From positions 100,365,845 through 100,429,844 of the forward strand of contig NC_080671.1 of assembly GCF_030247195.1 (NCBI RefSeq): DNA of 64,000 bases, written 5' to 3'. The position numbers and the translations under genes are program-made. The notes below the pieces were generated by a model that ran no database searches, was not told where the DNA came from, and saw only the letters and a list, made by a program, of their open reading frames with translations. Each line of letters starts with the position of its first letter. The first letter of the stretch is position 1. Origin of the DNA: Topomyia yanbarensis (taxonomy: Eukaryota; Arthropoda; Insecta; Diptera; Culicidae). Positions 48,283 to 57,416 of the stretch are shown piece after piece.

Positions 48283-48298
48283 GGTCCTTTTCAGGACC
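48283..48298 (+). promoter_or_regulatory. Histone-type 3' stem-loop, copy 4 (perfect, orphan)
   Basis: GGTCCTTTTCAGGACC, a perfect stem. About 160 bp of downstream sequence (CTCCGGTTATGT, CAGACATTACCCACCCATCT) repeats that after stem-loop 3. No H3 coding sequence is recognised directly upstream, so only the 3' end of this unit remains. Confidence 0.8.
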
Positions 48299-48515
48299 AC
48301 CATCATTTTTGTAAAGAATAATTTGAAATATTCCTCGCCCAAATCAGCTTTTGTCCGAAAATCCTAATGAGTATCAACATATTTGAAGAACGTGTTCCTT
48401 ATGTATTCTACATCTCTCCGGTTATGTCGCAGACATTACCCACCCATCTTTTTTTTCGATCGGAAAACACAATTTGTGATGCGCGTGAAAAATAAGTTGG
48501 GCAATAATGGGTTAA

Positions 48516-49745
48516 TAACAACGGGATGCAGCTCGAGACGAGTTTCGTTTGGCAGAAAGAACAGCCCAGTACGAGGGATTTCAAGATGAAGTAATCATTC
48601 TACGCCAAAACCTTGAATTGCCGAGGGATAAGCAGAAACCACTCGACAAATCGAGCAGTAGCTTTAAATCATCACCCGAGCTAGACGAATTCGGAGTTTT
48701 GCGAATGGAAAGTCGCCTGAAGGAAGCAGAATTTCTTAACACCGTTTGTTTAACAGACAAACCCTTCACCTACACTGGTTTCGATGATTTTGGTCCTTGT
48801 CTGATTAAGATTGAGAGAAGCGATGTCAAACGGTGTGTGGCGCTTTTCACATGTTTGACAATTCGTGCCATCCACCTGGAAGTGGTCGCGGGTTTAACGA
48901 CCGATTCCTGTAAAAAGGCAATACGAAGATTTGTGGTTCGTCGAGGAGCACCACAGGAAATATTCAGCAATAAAGGCACGAACTTTGTTGGGGCAAAACG
49001 GGAGCTTGAACGCGAGGTTGACCGAATCAATGAATGTTTGGCGAGCACCTTCACGAATACGAACACGCAATGGCACCTGAATCCACCAGCCTCCCCACAC
49101 ATGGGTGGATGTTGGGAACGGATGGTGCGTTCGGTTAGGGAGGCGATGCGCTGCTTATCATCCGCTAGGAAGCTGGATGAAGAATCTTTCGTAACGTTGC
49201 TGACTGAAGCGGAAGCAACGGTCAACTCGAGACCTCTGACCTACATTCCCCTAGATACGTTTGAGCAGGAGTCACTAACGCCGAATCACTTCCTTCTGCT
49301 TAGCTCGAAGGGGATATGCCAGCCAGTAAAAGCGTCTATAGACGAGCAGGTAGCACTACGAAGCAGTTGGAACATCGTTCAGCACATGTTGGATCAAATC
49401 TGGAAACGGTGGATCAGGGAGTACCTTCCGACTATCTCCCGACGAACGAAATGGTTTTCGGAAACAAGAGCAATACGGGTGGGTGACTTGGTAGTGATGG
49501 CTGATGATAATACCAGAAATAAGTGTGTAAGAGGACAGGTTTTGCCGGTTTTTCCAGGTAAGGATGGCAGGATTCGGGAAAGGCTTCTGACAACTACAAC
49601 TACAGGTACACTTGTGCGACTAATTTTGAAGCTCGCTCTGCTGGACGTAATGGATGGTAGTAACGCTGAGGACAAGCAGCCAGCGATACGGGTCGAGGAA
49701 TGTTCCATGTATCAGCAGGCCAAGGTACAGTCATCTGTGAACTAA
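48516..49745 (+). pseudogene. BEL/Pao pol fragment: C-terminal RNase H flank and integrase
   Basis: Carries the BEL/Pao integrase core: FTYTGFDDFGP (first Asp), LFTCLTIRAIHLEVVAGLTTDSC, RRGAPQEIFSNKGTNFVGAK, then NPPASPHMGGCWERMVRSVR (Glu) and the long C-terminal domain (LTEAEATVNSRPLTYI; LTPNHFLLL). Between LTDKP and FTYTG about 100 residues, including the zinc-binding HHCC module, are missing. The second catalytic Asp, normally SD(Q/N)GTNF, is Asn here. The frame is open for 398 codons yet integrase activity is not expected. The piggyBac-like element abuts its 5' side. Confidence 0.85.
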
Positions 49746-49770
49746 CCACGAAACCTCGATATCCCAGTCA

Positions 49771-50746
49771 CCGTGGCAAGCAGAAAGTTAGCAATAGTTG
49801 AGCAAAGCGAAATTAATTCTGGCAGCGTATCTGCCAGTATTTTGCGCGATTTGTACGAGAATTCTGGCAAAAAATTCGCTCAAATGCAACAACCGTTTCT
49901 GACAGAAACGGTTAAACTAACCGATGCTGCTCACTTTTAGCCATAATCCAGCCAGGCATGTACGGTCAAGATTTCTGTACGTTTCCTCTCACATGGCCAG
50001 ATGTTTTGCTCGATTCGTGCTAAATTCTACCAGGTAGGAGTATAGACACTCATAGTAATAGACCATCGAAGGTACTTTTATCGAGCCAAACGAACTGTCA
50101 AAATCCGGAGCCAAACGAGCATGACGTCATTCAATGCAAACAAGCAGAACAAGTATTGCGATTTTATTTAAAAAAATATATTTTGTTATTCACAGTAGGC
50201 TTCATTTTTCGTGTTCGTATTAGTATTTCACAATGTTATTTAGAAAGATATTTATTTTGTTCAATATAACTACACAAAAAGTATTTTACTTATGCTCTTT
50301 TTCATCAACTTTGTGTTTCTGAAGAAATTTTTTTCTTTCTTTTCTCAATTTCTTGTTGCTCAGTATCAAACATATAACTTCTCTTTTGATTCATATATTG
50401 AGCCACTTGAAAAAATATTTTGATAAAAACAGATGGTCGAATACAGTCGAGCACGTTCGAGCTTGCACATTTTTGGGTGATGCCAGTTTAACATGCTTGA
50501 TTTTCTAGTTGCCAGTTTTGCGGTTTTTACATCCGCGAGTCTATTACTATGAGTGTTTATAGGTAGGAGTTGCTAGGATCTTTGCATGGTTTATTTCCGA
50601 GTTATGCCAGGGTTTTGCTCGGTTCCTGTCAAAATTTGCCAGAAAATGCGAGCGAAACCGAATTCGCCCTAGTTCAACTAACCCGACAGGATGCGCGCAG
50701 AAACCTGACAGGGCTGCCAAACCAAGACTTACAGAGATCTAGCAGA
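49771..50746. repeat. Interspersed repeat S, copy 2, split by a MITE
   Basis: Matches 41404-41850 from CGTGGCAAGCAGAAAGTTAG to ATCTAGCAG, interrupted at 50041-50561 by an 8-bp-duplication MITE. It lies between the integrase fragment and the LTR-like sequence, so it probably inserted in the BEL 3' untranslated part. Confidence 0.75.
50041..50561. mobile_element. MITE with 8-bp target duplication, 521 bp
   Basis: Flanked by GGTAGGAG on both sides (50033-50040, 50562-50569). TIRs are TATAGACACTCATAGTAATA (left) and TATAAACACTCATAGTAATA (right, complement). Copy 1 of repeat S at 41655-41670 shows the empty site. A GCATGACGTCA motif and a CGAACTGTCAAA-like motif are shared with the MITE at 51209. 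The 8-bp duplication suggests hAT- or P-type mobilisation. Confidence 0.85.
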
Positions 50747-50754
50747 ATTGGGAT

Positions 50755-50957
50755 GTTACGCGGAAATGATGCATCTGGCAACACAGGGTTAAAACGAACA
50801 AGGGAGAAACAACAGCTGTCATAAAACCTGTAATCTAGCTTCAACGCGCTTTTTTCAGTACAGTATTCCTTTTATTCTAAACCTATAATTAAAATGTACT
50901 TTGCTAAAATCAAACATTGTTACGGTTGAAACATCAATTGGACTAATAAATGTTATA
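50755..50957 (+). mobile_element. BEL/Pao LTR start (partial)
   Basis: Begins TGTTACGCGGAAATGATGCA and includes ACAACAGCTGTCATAAAACC, sequence typical of BEL/Pao LTR 5' ends as I know them. Its position downstream of the plus-strand integrase fits a 3' LTR. It is cut off at about 50957, where the minus-strand BEL relic begins. Confidence 0.45.
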
Positions 50958-51200
50958 ACTCGTCTTCAGAGGCTAGGTGAGCATAGCCTTTTATCTGATA
51001 TTCTTGAACCTGCTTGCACACATTCTCATACAACTTCGGCGACTTCGCAAATTTTTGTTCCAGGTGCTTCAGCCTTCGCATGGCCATCGGATAACTGTCC
51101 GGAAACTGCGGATCTTCACATTTCAATAACAGCCCGGTTTCAAAATGTTCACCGACTCACTTGGTAGTACGCTCCAGGATGTCCCGTGCTCTGCGATCTT
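50958..51200 (-). pseudogene. BEL/Pao pol: start of reverse transcriptase (beyond MITE)
   Basis: On the minus strand: ARDILERTTK, a stop, then FETGLLLKCEDPQFPDSYPM and AMRRLKHLEQKF, ending KGYAHLASEDEL. This is the N-terminal RT region of BEL/Pao (FETGLL, FPDSYPMAMRRL, GYA). It breaks off where the LTR-like sequence of the opposite BEL starts. It is a continuation of 51617-52437, separated by the MITE. Confidence 0.8.
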
Positions 51201-51208
51201 CCTTAGAC

Positions 51209-51616
51209 TATAGTTACTATATTCATAGTTAGGCGGAGACACTGAGCGGAGCCAATTGAACATGTCAAATACCGGAGCCAATCGAGCATGACGTCACATA
51301 ACATGTTCTCTTTGGATGTATATGGGAAAGGTATTGGGATTATGGTCATACTACTTAACTCTTATCTTGTGTTATCACGTGTAGAGAAACGAAAAGAACC
51401 AAATTTTTTCTGTAACAAGAAGAGATATTCGCACAAGTATGAAATCATATTATCCGAGCTTCGAATTGTTTTTTTCTATTCGTGCATGTAGAGTTCTTAC
51501 TTACAACGACCATGAAATTATTAAGCTAGAGCCATTGTTCCATTGTTTTTTCCTGAAATAAGAGCTGCCAGTTTTGCGGCTTTTGTGTCCGCCTAACTCT
51601 TAATATAGCAACTCTA
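51209..51616. mobile_element. MITE with 8-bp target duplication, 408 bp, in BEL pol
   Basis: Flanked by CCTTAGAC (51201-51208, 51617-51624). Ends TATAGTTACTATATTCATAG (left) and TAGAGTTGCTATATTAAGAG (right, complement), then GTTAGGCGGA in both. It is related to the MITE at 50041. Its insertion creates the stop that ends the pol frame at 51600. Confidence 0.85.
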
Positions 51617-52437
51617 CCTTAGACTCCTGCAGCACTGTCACGTTGCTCTCCTCAACAGCGTAGTAGGTCTTCAGCAAGCTATGCAGATCTTCATTGGTCA
51701 CTCTTTCGTGGAAACCGACGAGGGGTTCGACAGGGAGAGTGTCTACTTTAGGTTCGTACACAGTCCAACCAAGTTTGGATCGTACGGCGATTGGTTCTCC
51801 CGGTCTACCCATTCTAGATTCTATCGGTGATGTGTCAATATTGTTCAGACCGATGAGTATGCCTGGGCGTTGCATCCCATATGAGTAGATTGGAAGCTTT
51901 TTCAGGAACTTGTATTGTGCTGACAACTCTGCTGCCTTTAGTTCCTGGTGTGGGAGCGTAAGTACATCTACTGTTCGCACCATTTGTAGTTCCATTTTGT
52001 TCCCCGATCCTCGCGCAGAAATCCAGAGATTCATCCGCATCCAATTTCTTTCTACGCGAGTGACATCTGCTGTCCATTTGATGGTAAGTGGTTCGTGGAC
52101 ACCAGCGACGTCCAAACGGTCGGCCAGAGACTTCTCGAGTAGAGTGACGGAGGCTCCTTCGTCTAGAAAAGCAATTGTGTTCACCGCCTTGTTTCCATTG
52201 TACAGCATCACTGGTAGCATACGAAACATGATTCGCTCGTTTGTTCTTATATGTGCATTGATTGCAACCGACTCTACTCCGTTATGCAGCAAAGAATGGT
52301 GATGTTCTCGACAGTTCCCGACTCGACATCGAAGATTGAACTTGCATTGGGCAGTTTCGTGATCGTTTAGACACACCTTGCATAACTTGTACCGTTCGAC
52401 GATCTTGATTCGGTCAGCCAGTTTAATTTTTTCAAAA
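51600..52437 (-). pseudogene. BEL/Pao pol: zinc knuckle, protease, RT start
   Basis: The open frame runs from about 52437 (no ATG needed inside a polyprotein) through the zinc knuckle CKVCLNDHETAQC and the retropepsin motif FLDEGASVTLL (Asp at residue 72 counted from the Met at 52376). It ends at VLQESK plus codons supplied by the MITE. In an intact element the protease would cut the polyprotein. The frame is broken against gag on one side and by the MITE on the other. Confidence 0.8.
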
Positions 52438-53142
52438 TCCTAGCAGATTCGCAAACGATGATCGGTTCGATGGCAGACTTTGCACTGCTTCCTTTTCTGT
52501 TCGGTTATTTGGATCGCTAGTTTGTTCTTCATGCCCGCCGTGGTGATTCAGTGTTCCTTTCTCCCTGGCTCGGTTTCTGCTGGATGCTTCATTCGACAAC
52601 GGTTTGTAGACTGTACTGCCCACTCCAGCATTCGCTTTACACGCTTCGGATACGATCATTGACACGAAATCCGTAAACGTTCTCAACATCACCACACTTT
52701 TGCGTTTCTTATAGCGAACCCACTCCAGCTTGTCGCGCGCTGGAAGTTTGTCAACCAGCTCTTGAATCAGCAGTGGATTCATCAAATGTTGGTCAAGTTC
52801 AGCAGCCTGAAGATGGTCACACAGTTGTTCCACTGCATTCCCCAATGGGATGTAACTTGCCAATTTGTCAGCTTTCGGAGACTCTAGCCCTCTTACTTTC
52901 TCCAGGTAGCACTGTAGCTTCCTTGACCTGATTCAAAGTCTGTACTAACAGGTTATCGTGCTCAATAAAATTACAAATTACTGTAGCAGTTGTTCAGGTC
53001 GCCCATACAGCTGACGTAGCTTTTCAATTGCTTTTTGGGACTGATCTGGGTAACAGCAGTTGACCGCGTACGCTGTCCAAGGCAGGACCCTTCACACTTT
53101 CTTGCAACCTCACCAGATTTTCATGTCCGTGAAGCCACAAGC
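52432..53142 (-). pseudogene. BEL/Pao gag C-terminal half
   Basis: The frame 52863-52432 reads LCDHLQAAELDQHLMNPLLI, ELVDKLPARDKLEWVRYKKR and TFTDFVSMIVSEACKAN, typical of the DUF1759-associated part of BEL gag. Upstream (53142-52990), KAIEKLRQLYGRPEQLLQ in a shifted frame supplies the preceding portion. Stops and frameshifts separate the pieces. Confidence 0.75.
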
Positions 53143-54174
53143 CTAATTGGACGCTTGATATGTCCCTATAAACAACGACCATTCTTCCGGGCGTCCGGAG
53201 AAAGTTGGCAATTTCTTCGTAATGCCTTGCCTTGCCGCCATCTGCATCCTCGTCGGTCCAGCTTTCCGTTGCCCCAGCCCGTGAACGCTGGTTTTGCTTT
53301 CCACCTTTCGCTTTTGCTTCCTATCTCCCGGTATTACGGCTTTCTGTGCAACGCTTTGTAACAAAACCTCAGGCGCTTCCGAATCACAGTCGGAATCCCA
53401 GTCAGACGAACTTTCTTCGTCGCTATATTCCTCTTCTATGTCGCTTTCATCGCATGACCGGTCGGTTTCCTGTTCATGACGCTTTTCTTCTTTCTTTAGG
53501 TAGTATTTGTCCTGTTTTTCACATGCCCCTTTGGCTCCAACATTTGGATTGGGCAGCGGTGTATGTACTACGGGTGCAGATTGTACTAATTCACCCGAGA
53601 AGCCTTCTTCCGGGTCTTTCATGACCAGCTCGTTGACATGCTGAGCTTCCTTTTTCGTTGGGTCGGAAAAAGCCGTTCAATCTCTGTTGTATGTGTCCCA
53701 TTCGTGACTCGTACGATTCGCGAATCTGTTGTATTCGATCCACATGAGCCATCTTTTTCTTGAATTCTTCCTCATACATTTCTTCTTCTTCTTTAGTCTG
53801 GTTCTCTCTTAACACTTCCTCCATTTTCGATCGCTTCTCCTTAAGGGGTCGGTCCATCTCCATCCGTTTTCCCGCCAGGAGTCGCTCGATCTGCATCTCT
53901 GTCTCTTTTGCCTTTTGCTCCTGTTCTAGCGCTTTTAGTTTGCGTTCTAGAACTGAACCGGTTTGACGATCGGACTTCACGCTAGACCTATCCGAATCAT
54001 CATCCGTTGCAAGCGTTTTCCTACTTCTCTTTTGGGCGGACACCGCTTGATGCGATGCGATAATCATCGGCCTGCAGCTGGCAAGCATCCGCTTGGTAGT
54101 ACCAATTCTTTTTGGCATATTTATCCACTGATTCCAAGCCCACACAACGACCGTGGAACCATACCTCGCAGGAA
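53143..54174 (-). pseudogene. BEL/Pao gag N-terminal half, truncated by L1-like insertion
   Basis: Two frames, 54145-53591 (coiled-coil, Lys/Glu-rich; KLKALEQEQKAKETEMQIER) and 53622-53143 (acidic stretch, then KLPTFSGRPEEWSLFIGTYQ, the DUF1759 start). At 54174-54070 another frame reads SCEVWFHGRCVGLESVDKYA followed by NWYYQADAC, the second half of the PHD-type zinc finger of BEL gag. The finger is cut at 54174 by the poly-A end of the L1-like element. Confidence 0.75.
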
Positions 54175-54233
54175 TTTTTTTTTTTTTTTTTGTATATAGT
54201 TTATTTCGTGTTTAGCTTATTTTAAAATAATAT

Positions 54234-57200
54234 TCAGTCATCTAAATTAATCATAAACATCAGTTCATCAACACTTAATCTACTATTTACATTGGCATTT
54301 ATAAATCTTATAAATTTTATGAACTTTTTAAGTATTTCGGTTCTTTTGGCTGTTGAAATATTGTCCAAAACTGGTCTAGTCAGTTCACTGAATGACAGTC
54401 TTCGCCACCCGTCGAGCACCATAGTAATGTGTCGCTGAAAGTATGCCCATGCTGCCACTACTCTAGGACATTCGCTGAATTTATGCTGCATTGTTTCGAC
54501 GTTCGCCTGACAGTATTGGCAGTTTGCGTTGTTTGCTCGGCCGATGATGTGCATTAGTCTGCGATGTTCTGTTTTCTCATTAACCAGCTGGTAGAGATCG
54601 CTGCGCTCACTTGATAGTAACTTTTTGGATGCGATATTCGTCCATATTTTCCTCCACGCGATGCCGGGTTGATTTTGTTCCACTCTTGGTGGCGCTATTT
54701 GTTCCAGATAGAAACGATGAATTTGATCGCTAGAGGGGGATTGTTGGAGATGGTGTGGAAGCAGAGGAACTTGTTGCGAAAGGTGTTTGAGACATGGGAT
54801 TTCGGCGGGGGCAGGAATATTTTGATCGAGGTAGGATTGATAGAATGGAAGAGAATCGATTTCCTGTAGATGGCGATTAATGAAAAGGGCTTTGCATTTT
54901 ATTGCCGGTAGCTGCAGTTTGAGCCCACCCTGCTCTATACTGCGCGCTAGTTGCTGCATTGGGATACGAGCTGAGAGCCCACGAAACAGAAAGTTTCCCA
55001 TAGTTGCGGTCAATTTTGCCGTGTGGGCACATTGTGGCGGGAGGACAGATGCTAGATACCACACCTTCGCTGTGATAAAGGTATTTAGTAGTATCACTTT
55101 CTGTTGAAGATTTAGGGAGCGCATGTTGTGCATCCATATCATCTGTGAAGTTTTTGCGATTAAAGCATCCCAATTTAATTTTACCATTCGTCGCACCGAA
55201 TTGGCGAAAACAACACCCAGTACCTTAACTTCCTCTTTATTTTGTATACCATCCACTACCAGCGGGTCCCCATTAATGAAACCAACATCAATGGCAACTG
55301 TTTTCAGTCGATTTAGTTTGGCTCCCGACACAGTCTCGAAACGGTCGAAAAGCTGAAATATACGACCGATCGTTTGTGTTGAAGTTACAATCACAGTGAT
55401 GTCGTCAGCGTAGGCGACACACAGATCACCATCACATATACGTTCCAGTCTTGTGAGAAGAGGATGGAGATAGACCACAAAGAGCAGCATCGAGATCGGA
55501 TCTCCTTGTCTTACTGATCGTTCTATACGGAACGACTGTGAGAGGTGCCCATTAACTAGCAGTCGTGAAGAAGAGATAGCGGCAACCCGAGCGAGCCACC
55601 CGACGAATTCCTGGTTGATTCCAATAGAGAGAAGGGTCCGGTGCAGAAACCCATGCGAGACTCGATCGAAAGCGTGATCGAGGTCGAACGATATCAACTT
55701 CCCTTTCTGTTTCCTCGTTATTAGTTTGGACACTCGATCTTTCAGCGAGAGTGTAGCTTGAAAAATTGAGCGATCATCGTTGGAACATTTTTGAGCGTCG
55801 CACAGAACACGGTGGGTCCGCAGTATTCGCTCCAGCCGTGCCTTCATCACACGGCTGAGAATTTTATAGTCGGTGTTCAGAAGGCTAATCGGACGATATG
55901 CTCTCGGAGTGGCATCGCCTCCTCTCTTTTTAACAAGCACGATCGTGCCATCGGTGAATTCGGGCGGAAGCTCATTCGTCATCGCTTCATTGATGACAAA
56001 GTAGAGCTCTCTGTATATCGTGTCGAAGGTTCGTTGGTAGAATTCTACTGGTATCCCATCGATACCAGGCGACTTTCGTTTCTGCGATGCTCGGATGGCA
56101 TTTTTCAGTTCGTCGATTGAAATTTCTGCCATTGCTGCAGCGTTCATCTCGTCATTCTCCGGTACAATTCTCTCGCTTGCGAGGTTTTCTCCCATATTCT
56201 CCAGTCTCGTTTCTTCGCTCGCATACAGATTCTGGAAGTATCGGAACATGTACTGTTCTATCTCCAGGGAACTACGTATTTGTTCTCCTTGTTCGTTTTG
56301 CAGCTGTGAAATAGTTGTTTTTCTGCGTCGTCTGTCGCCCAGCTGAAAGGTCGAGAGGCTCTCTCCTGCCAGGAAGGTCTCGTTGATGCGTATAAAGTTT
56401 TGCGCAAAACGACGTTGCAGCGTGAGCATTTGCGCTTTAACTCGATTAATTGTGATTAGCATAGCAGGGTTTCGAAAATATCCGTCATAGGCGAGCCGTA
56501 GCTCAGTATAAAGGCGTTGGTATTCAGCGTTGAAAATTTGATATGCTTCGCTCGATTTCCAGCGAAAAAACGATTTAATTTTTGGCTTCGCAAAAGATAT
56601 CCACCATGTCAGCCAATTGGGGTAGTTTCTTCTCTGTCTGCTCCAAAACTGCCAACGGAGTTGAAATTCGTCGATATTTTCAGTGGTTAAAAGATGCGGT
56701 CGAAGGGACCAAAAGCCACGACCTTGGGCACGGCCGAGATGAGGAAGACAAATACGTGCTGTTAGCGCTTTGTGGTCTGAAAAAGCACATACGTGCGTTG
56801 TTGCACTTCGTAGATGTTCACAAAGTCCTGTGCTTATATAAATACGGTCGAGCCTGGATGCCGCATTGTGCGTAATATATGTTGGTGCGGGGGTTGCGGG
56901 GTGTAGTTTCAGCCAAACGTCTTGAAGTTGAAGTTGCTGCACGGTAGCCTGGAGTGCTGGGCTCGAGTTGACACCTGTGGAATCACTTGCACGGAGAACG
57001 CAGTTAAAATCACCAGCGAGAATGATGTGTTGCGTATTATAGCGAAGATAATAGGCTAGTGTGCCGTTAAAAAATCTTTCCCTTTCGGCTCTAAGTGCGC
57101 TCCCTGATGGGGCGTAGATGTTGCATAGAGTAGTGTTTTGCACTCTTAGAGCAATGAGGCGACCATCCAGGCTTTTTTCGACATGCGAAAACTGTATATA

Positions 57201-57416
57201 ATCCCTAAGTGCAATTGCCGTTCCCCGCCTCATTTGATCCACGTTGCAGATCACGTTGAAACCAGGGAGAGAGAGTTGTTCGTTCTCTATCTCCTGAATA
57301 AACACGATGTCCAGCTCTAGCGTTCGAATGAAGGATCGAAGTGCTTCAATCTTCGTTGCGTTCGTGATATTGTTAATATTGACGGTGGCGATGTTATAAC
57401 TAGAGAACTCAGCCAT
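54234..57416 (-). CDS. ORF2: endonuclease/reverse transcriptase of L1/Tx1-like element
   Basis: 1060 residues. The AP-like endonuclease spans about 1-225 (E42 in FIQEIENEQ, GDFNCV 135-140, SRLDRIYIS 187-195, SDHK 213-216). RT spans about 440-700 (SPGIDGIPVEFYQ, YRPISLLNTDYKI, catalytic D in ISFDLDHAFDRVSHG, RQGDPIS, catalytic YADD 669-672). Near residue 965 is the CCHC knuckle CQYCQANVETMQHKFSEC. There is no RNase H. RPISLLNTDYKI and RQGDPIS favour the L1/Tx1 group; the clade is inferred, not searched. It would nick DNA and copy element RNA in place. Start is at the ATG of the TAATG overlap with ORF1. No disabling lesion was seen. Confidence 0.9.
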   Translation of the reverse strand: MAEFSSYNIATVNINNITNATKIEALRSFIRTLELDIVFIQEIENEQLSLPGFNVICNVDQMRRGTAIALRDYIQFSHVEKSLDGRLIALRVQNTTLCNIYAPSGSALRAERERFFNGTLAYYLRYNTQHIILAGDFNCVLRASDSTGVNSSPALQATVQQLQLQDVWLKLHPATPAPTYITHNAASRLDRIYISTGLCEHLRSATTHVCAFSDHKALTARICLPHLGRAQGRGFWSLRPHLLTTENIDEFQLRWQFWSRQRRNYPNWLTWWISFAKPKIKSFFRWKSSEAYQIFNAEYQRLYTELRLAYDGYFRNPAMLITINRVKAQMLTLQRRFAQNFIRINETFLAGESLSTFQLGDRRRRKTTISQLQNEQGEQIRSSLEIEQYMFRYFQNLYASEETRLENMGENLASERIVPENDEMNAAAMAEISIDELKNAIRASQKRKSPGIDGIPVEFYQRTFDTIYRELYFVINEAMTNELPPEFTDGTIVLVKKRGGDATPRAYRPISLLNTDYKILSRVMKARLERILRTHRVLCDAQKCSNDDRSIFQATLSLKDRVSKLITRKQKGKLISFDLDHAFDRVSHGFLHRTLLSIGINQEFVGWLARVAAISSSRLLVNGHLSQSFRIERSVRQGDPISMLLFVVYLHPLLTRLERICDGDLCVAYADDITVIVTSTQTIGRIFQLFDRFETVSGAKLNRLKTVAIDVGFINGDPLVVDGIQNKEEVKVLGVVFANSVRRMVKLNWDALIAKTSQMIWMHNMRSLNLQQKVILLNTFITAKVWYLASVLPPQCAHTAKLTATMGNFLFRGLSARIPMQQLARSIEQGGLKLQLPAIKCKALFINRHLQEIDSLPFYQSYLDQNIPAPAEIPCLKHLSQQVPLLPHHLQQSPSSDQIHRFYLEQIAPPRVEQNQPGIAWRKIWTNIASKKLLSSERSDLYQLVNEKTEHRRLMHIIGRANNANCQYCQANVETMQHKFSECPRVVAAWAYFQRHITMVLDGWRRLSFSELTRPVLDNISTAKRTEILKKFIKFIRFINANVNSRLSVDELMFMINLDD

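Larger units (their letters stand above)
44904..48511. mobile_element. TTAA-flanked piggyBac-like element carrying a histone H3 array, 3608 bp
   Basis: TTAA at 44900-44903 and 48512-48515 directly abuts the TIR CCCATTATTGCCCAAC (left) and its perfect inverse at the right end. These are piggyBac-type termini. The interior has no piggyBac transposase that I can see. From about 45560 to 48460 it holds tandemly duplicated histone H3 pseudogenes with promoter-like and 3' sequences. Confidence 0.75.

Noticed and set aside
48770..49225. 151-codon minus-strand frame
   Set aside because: Antisense to the BEL integrase, whose motifs are unambiguous on plus.
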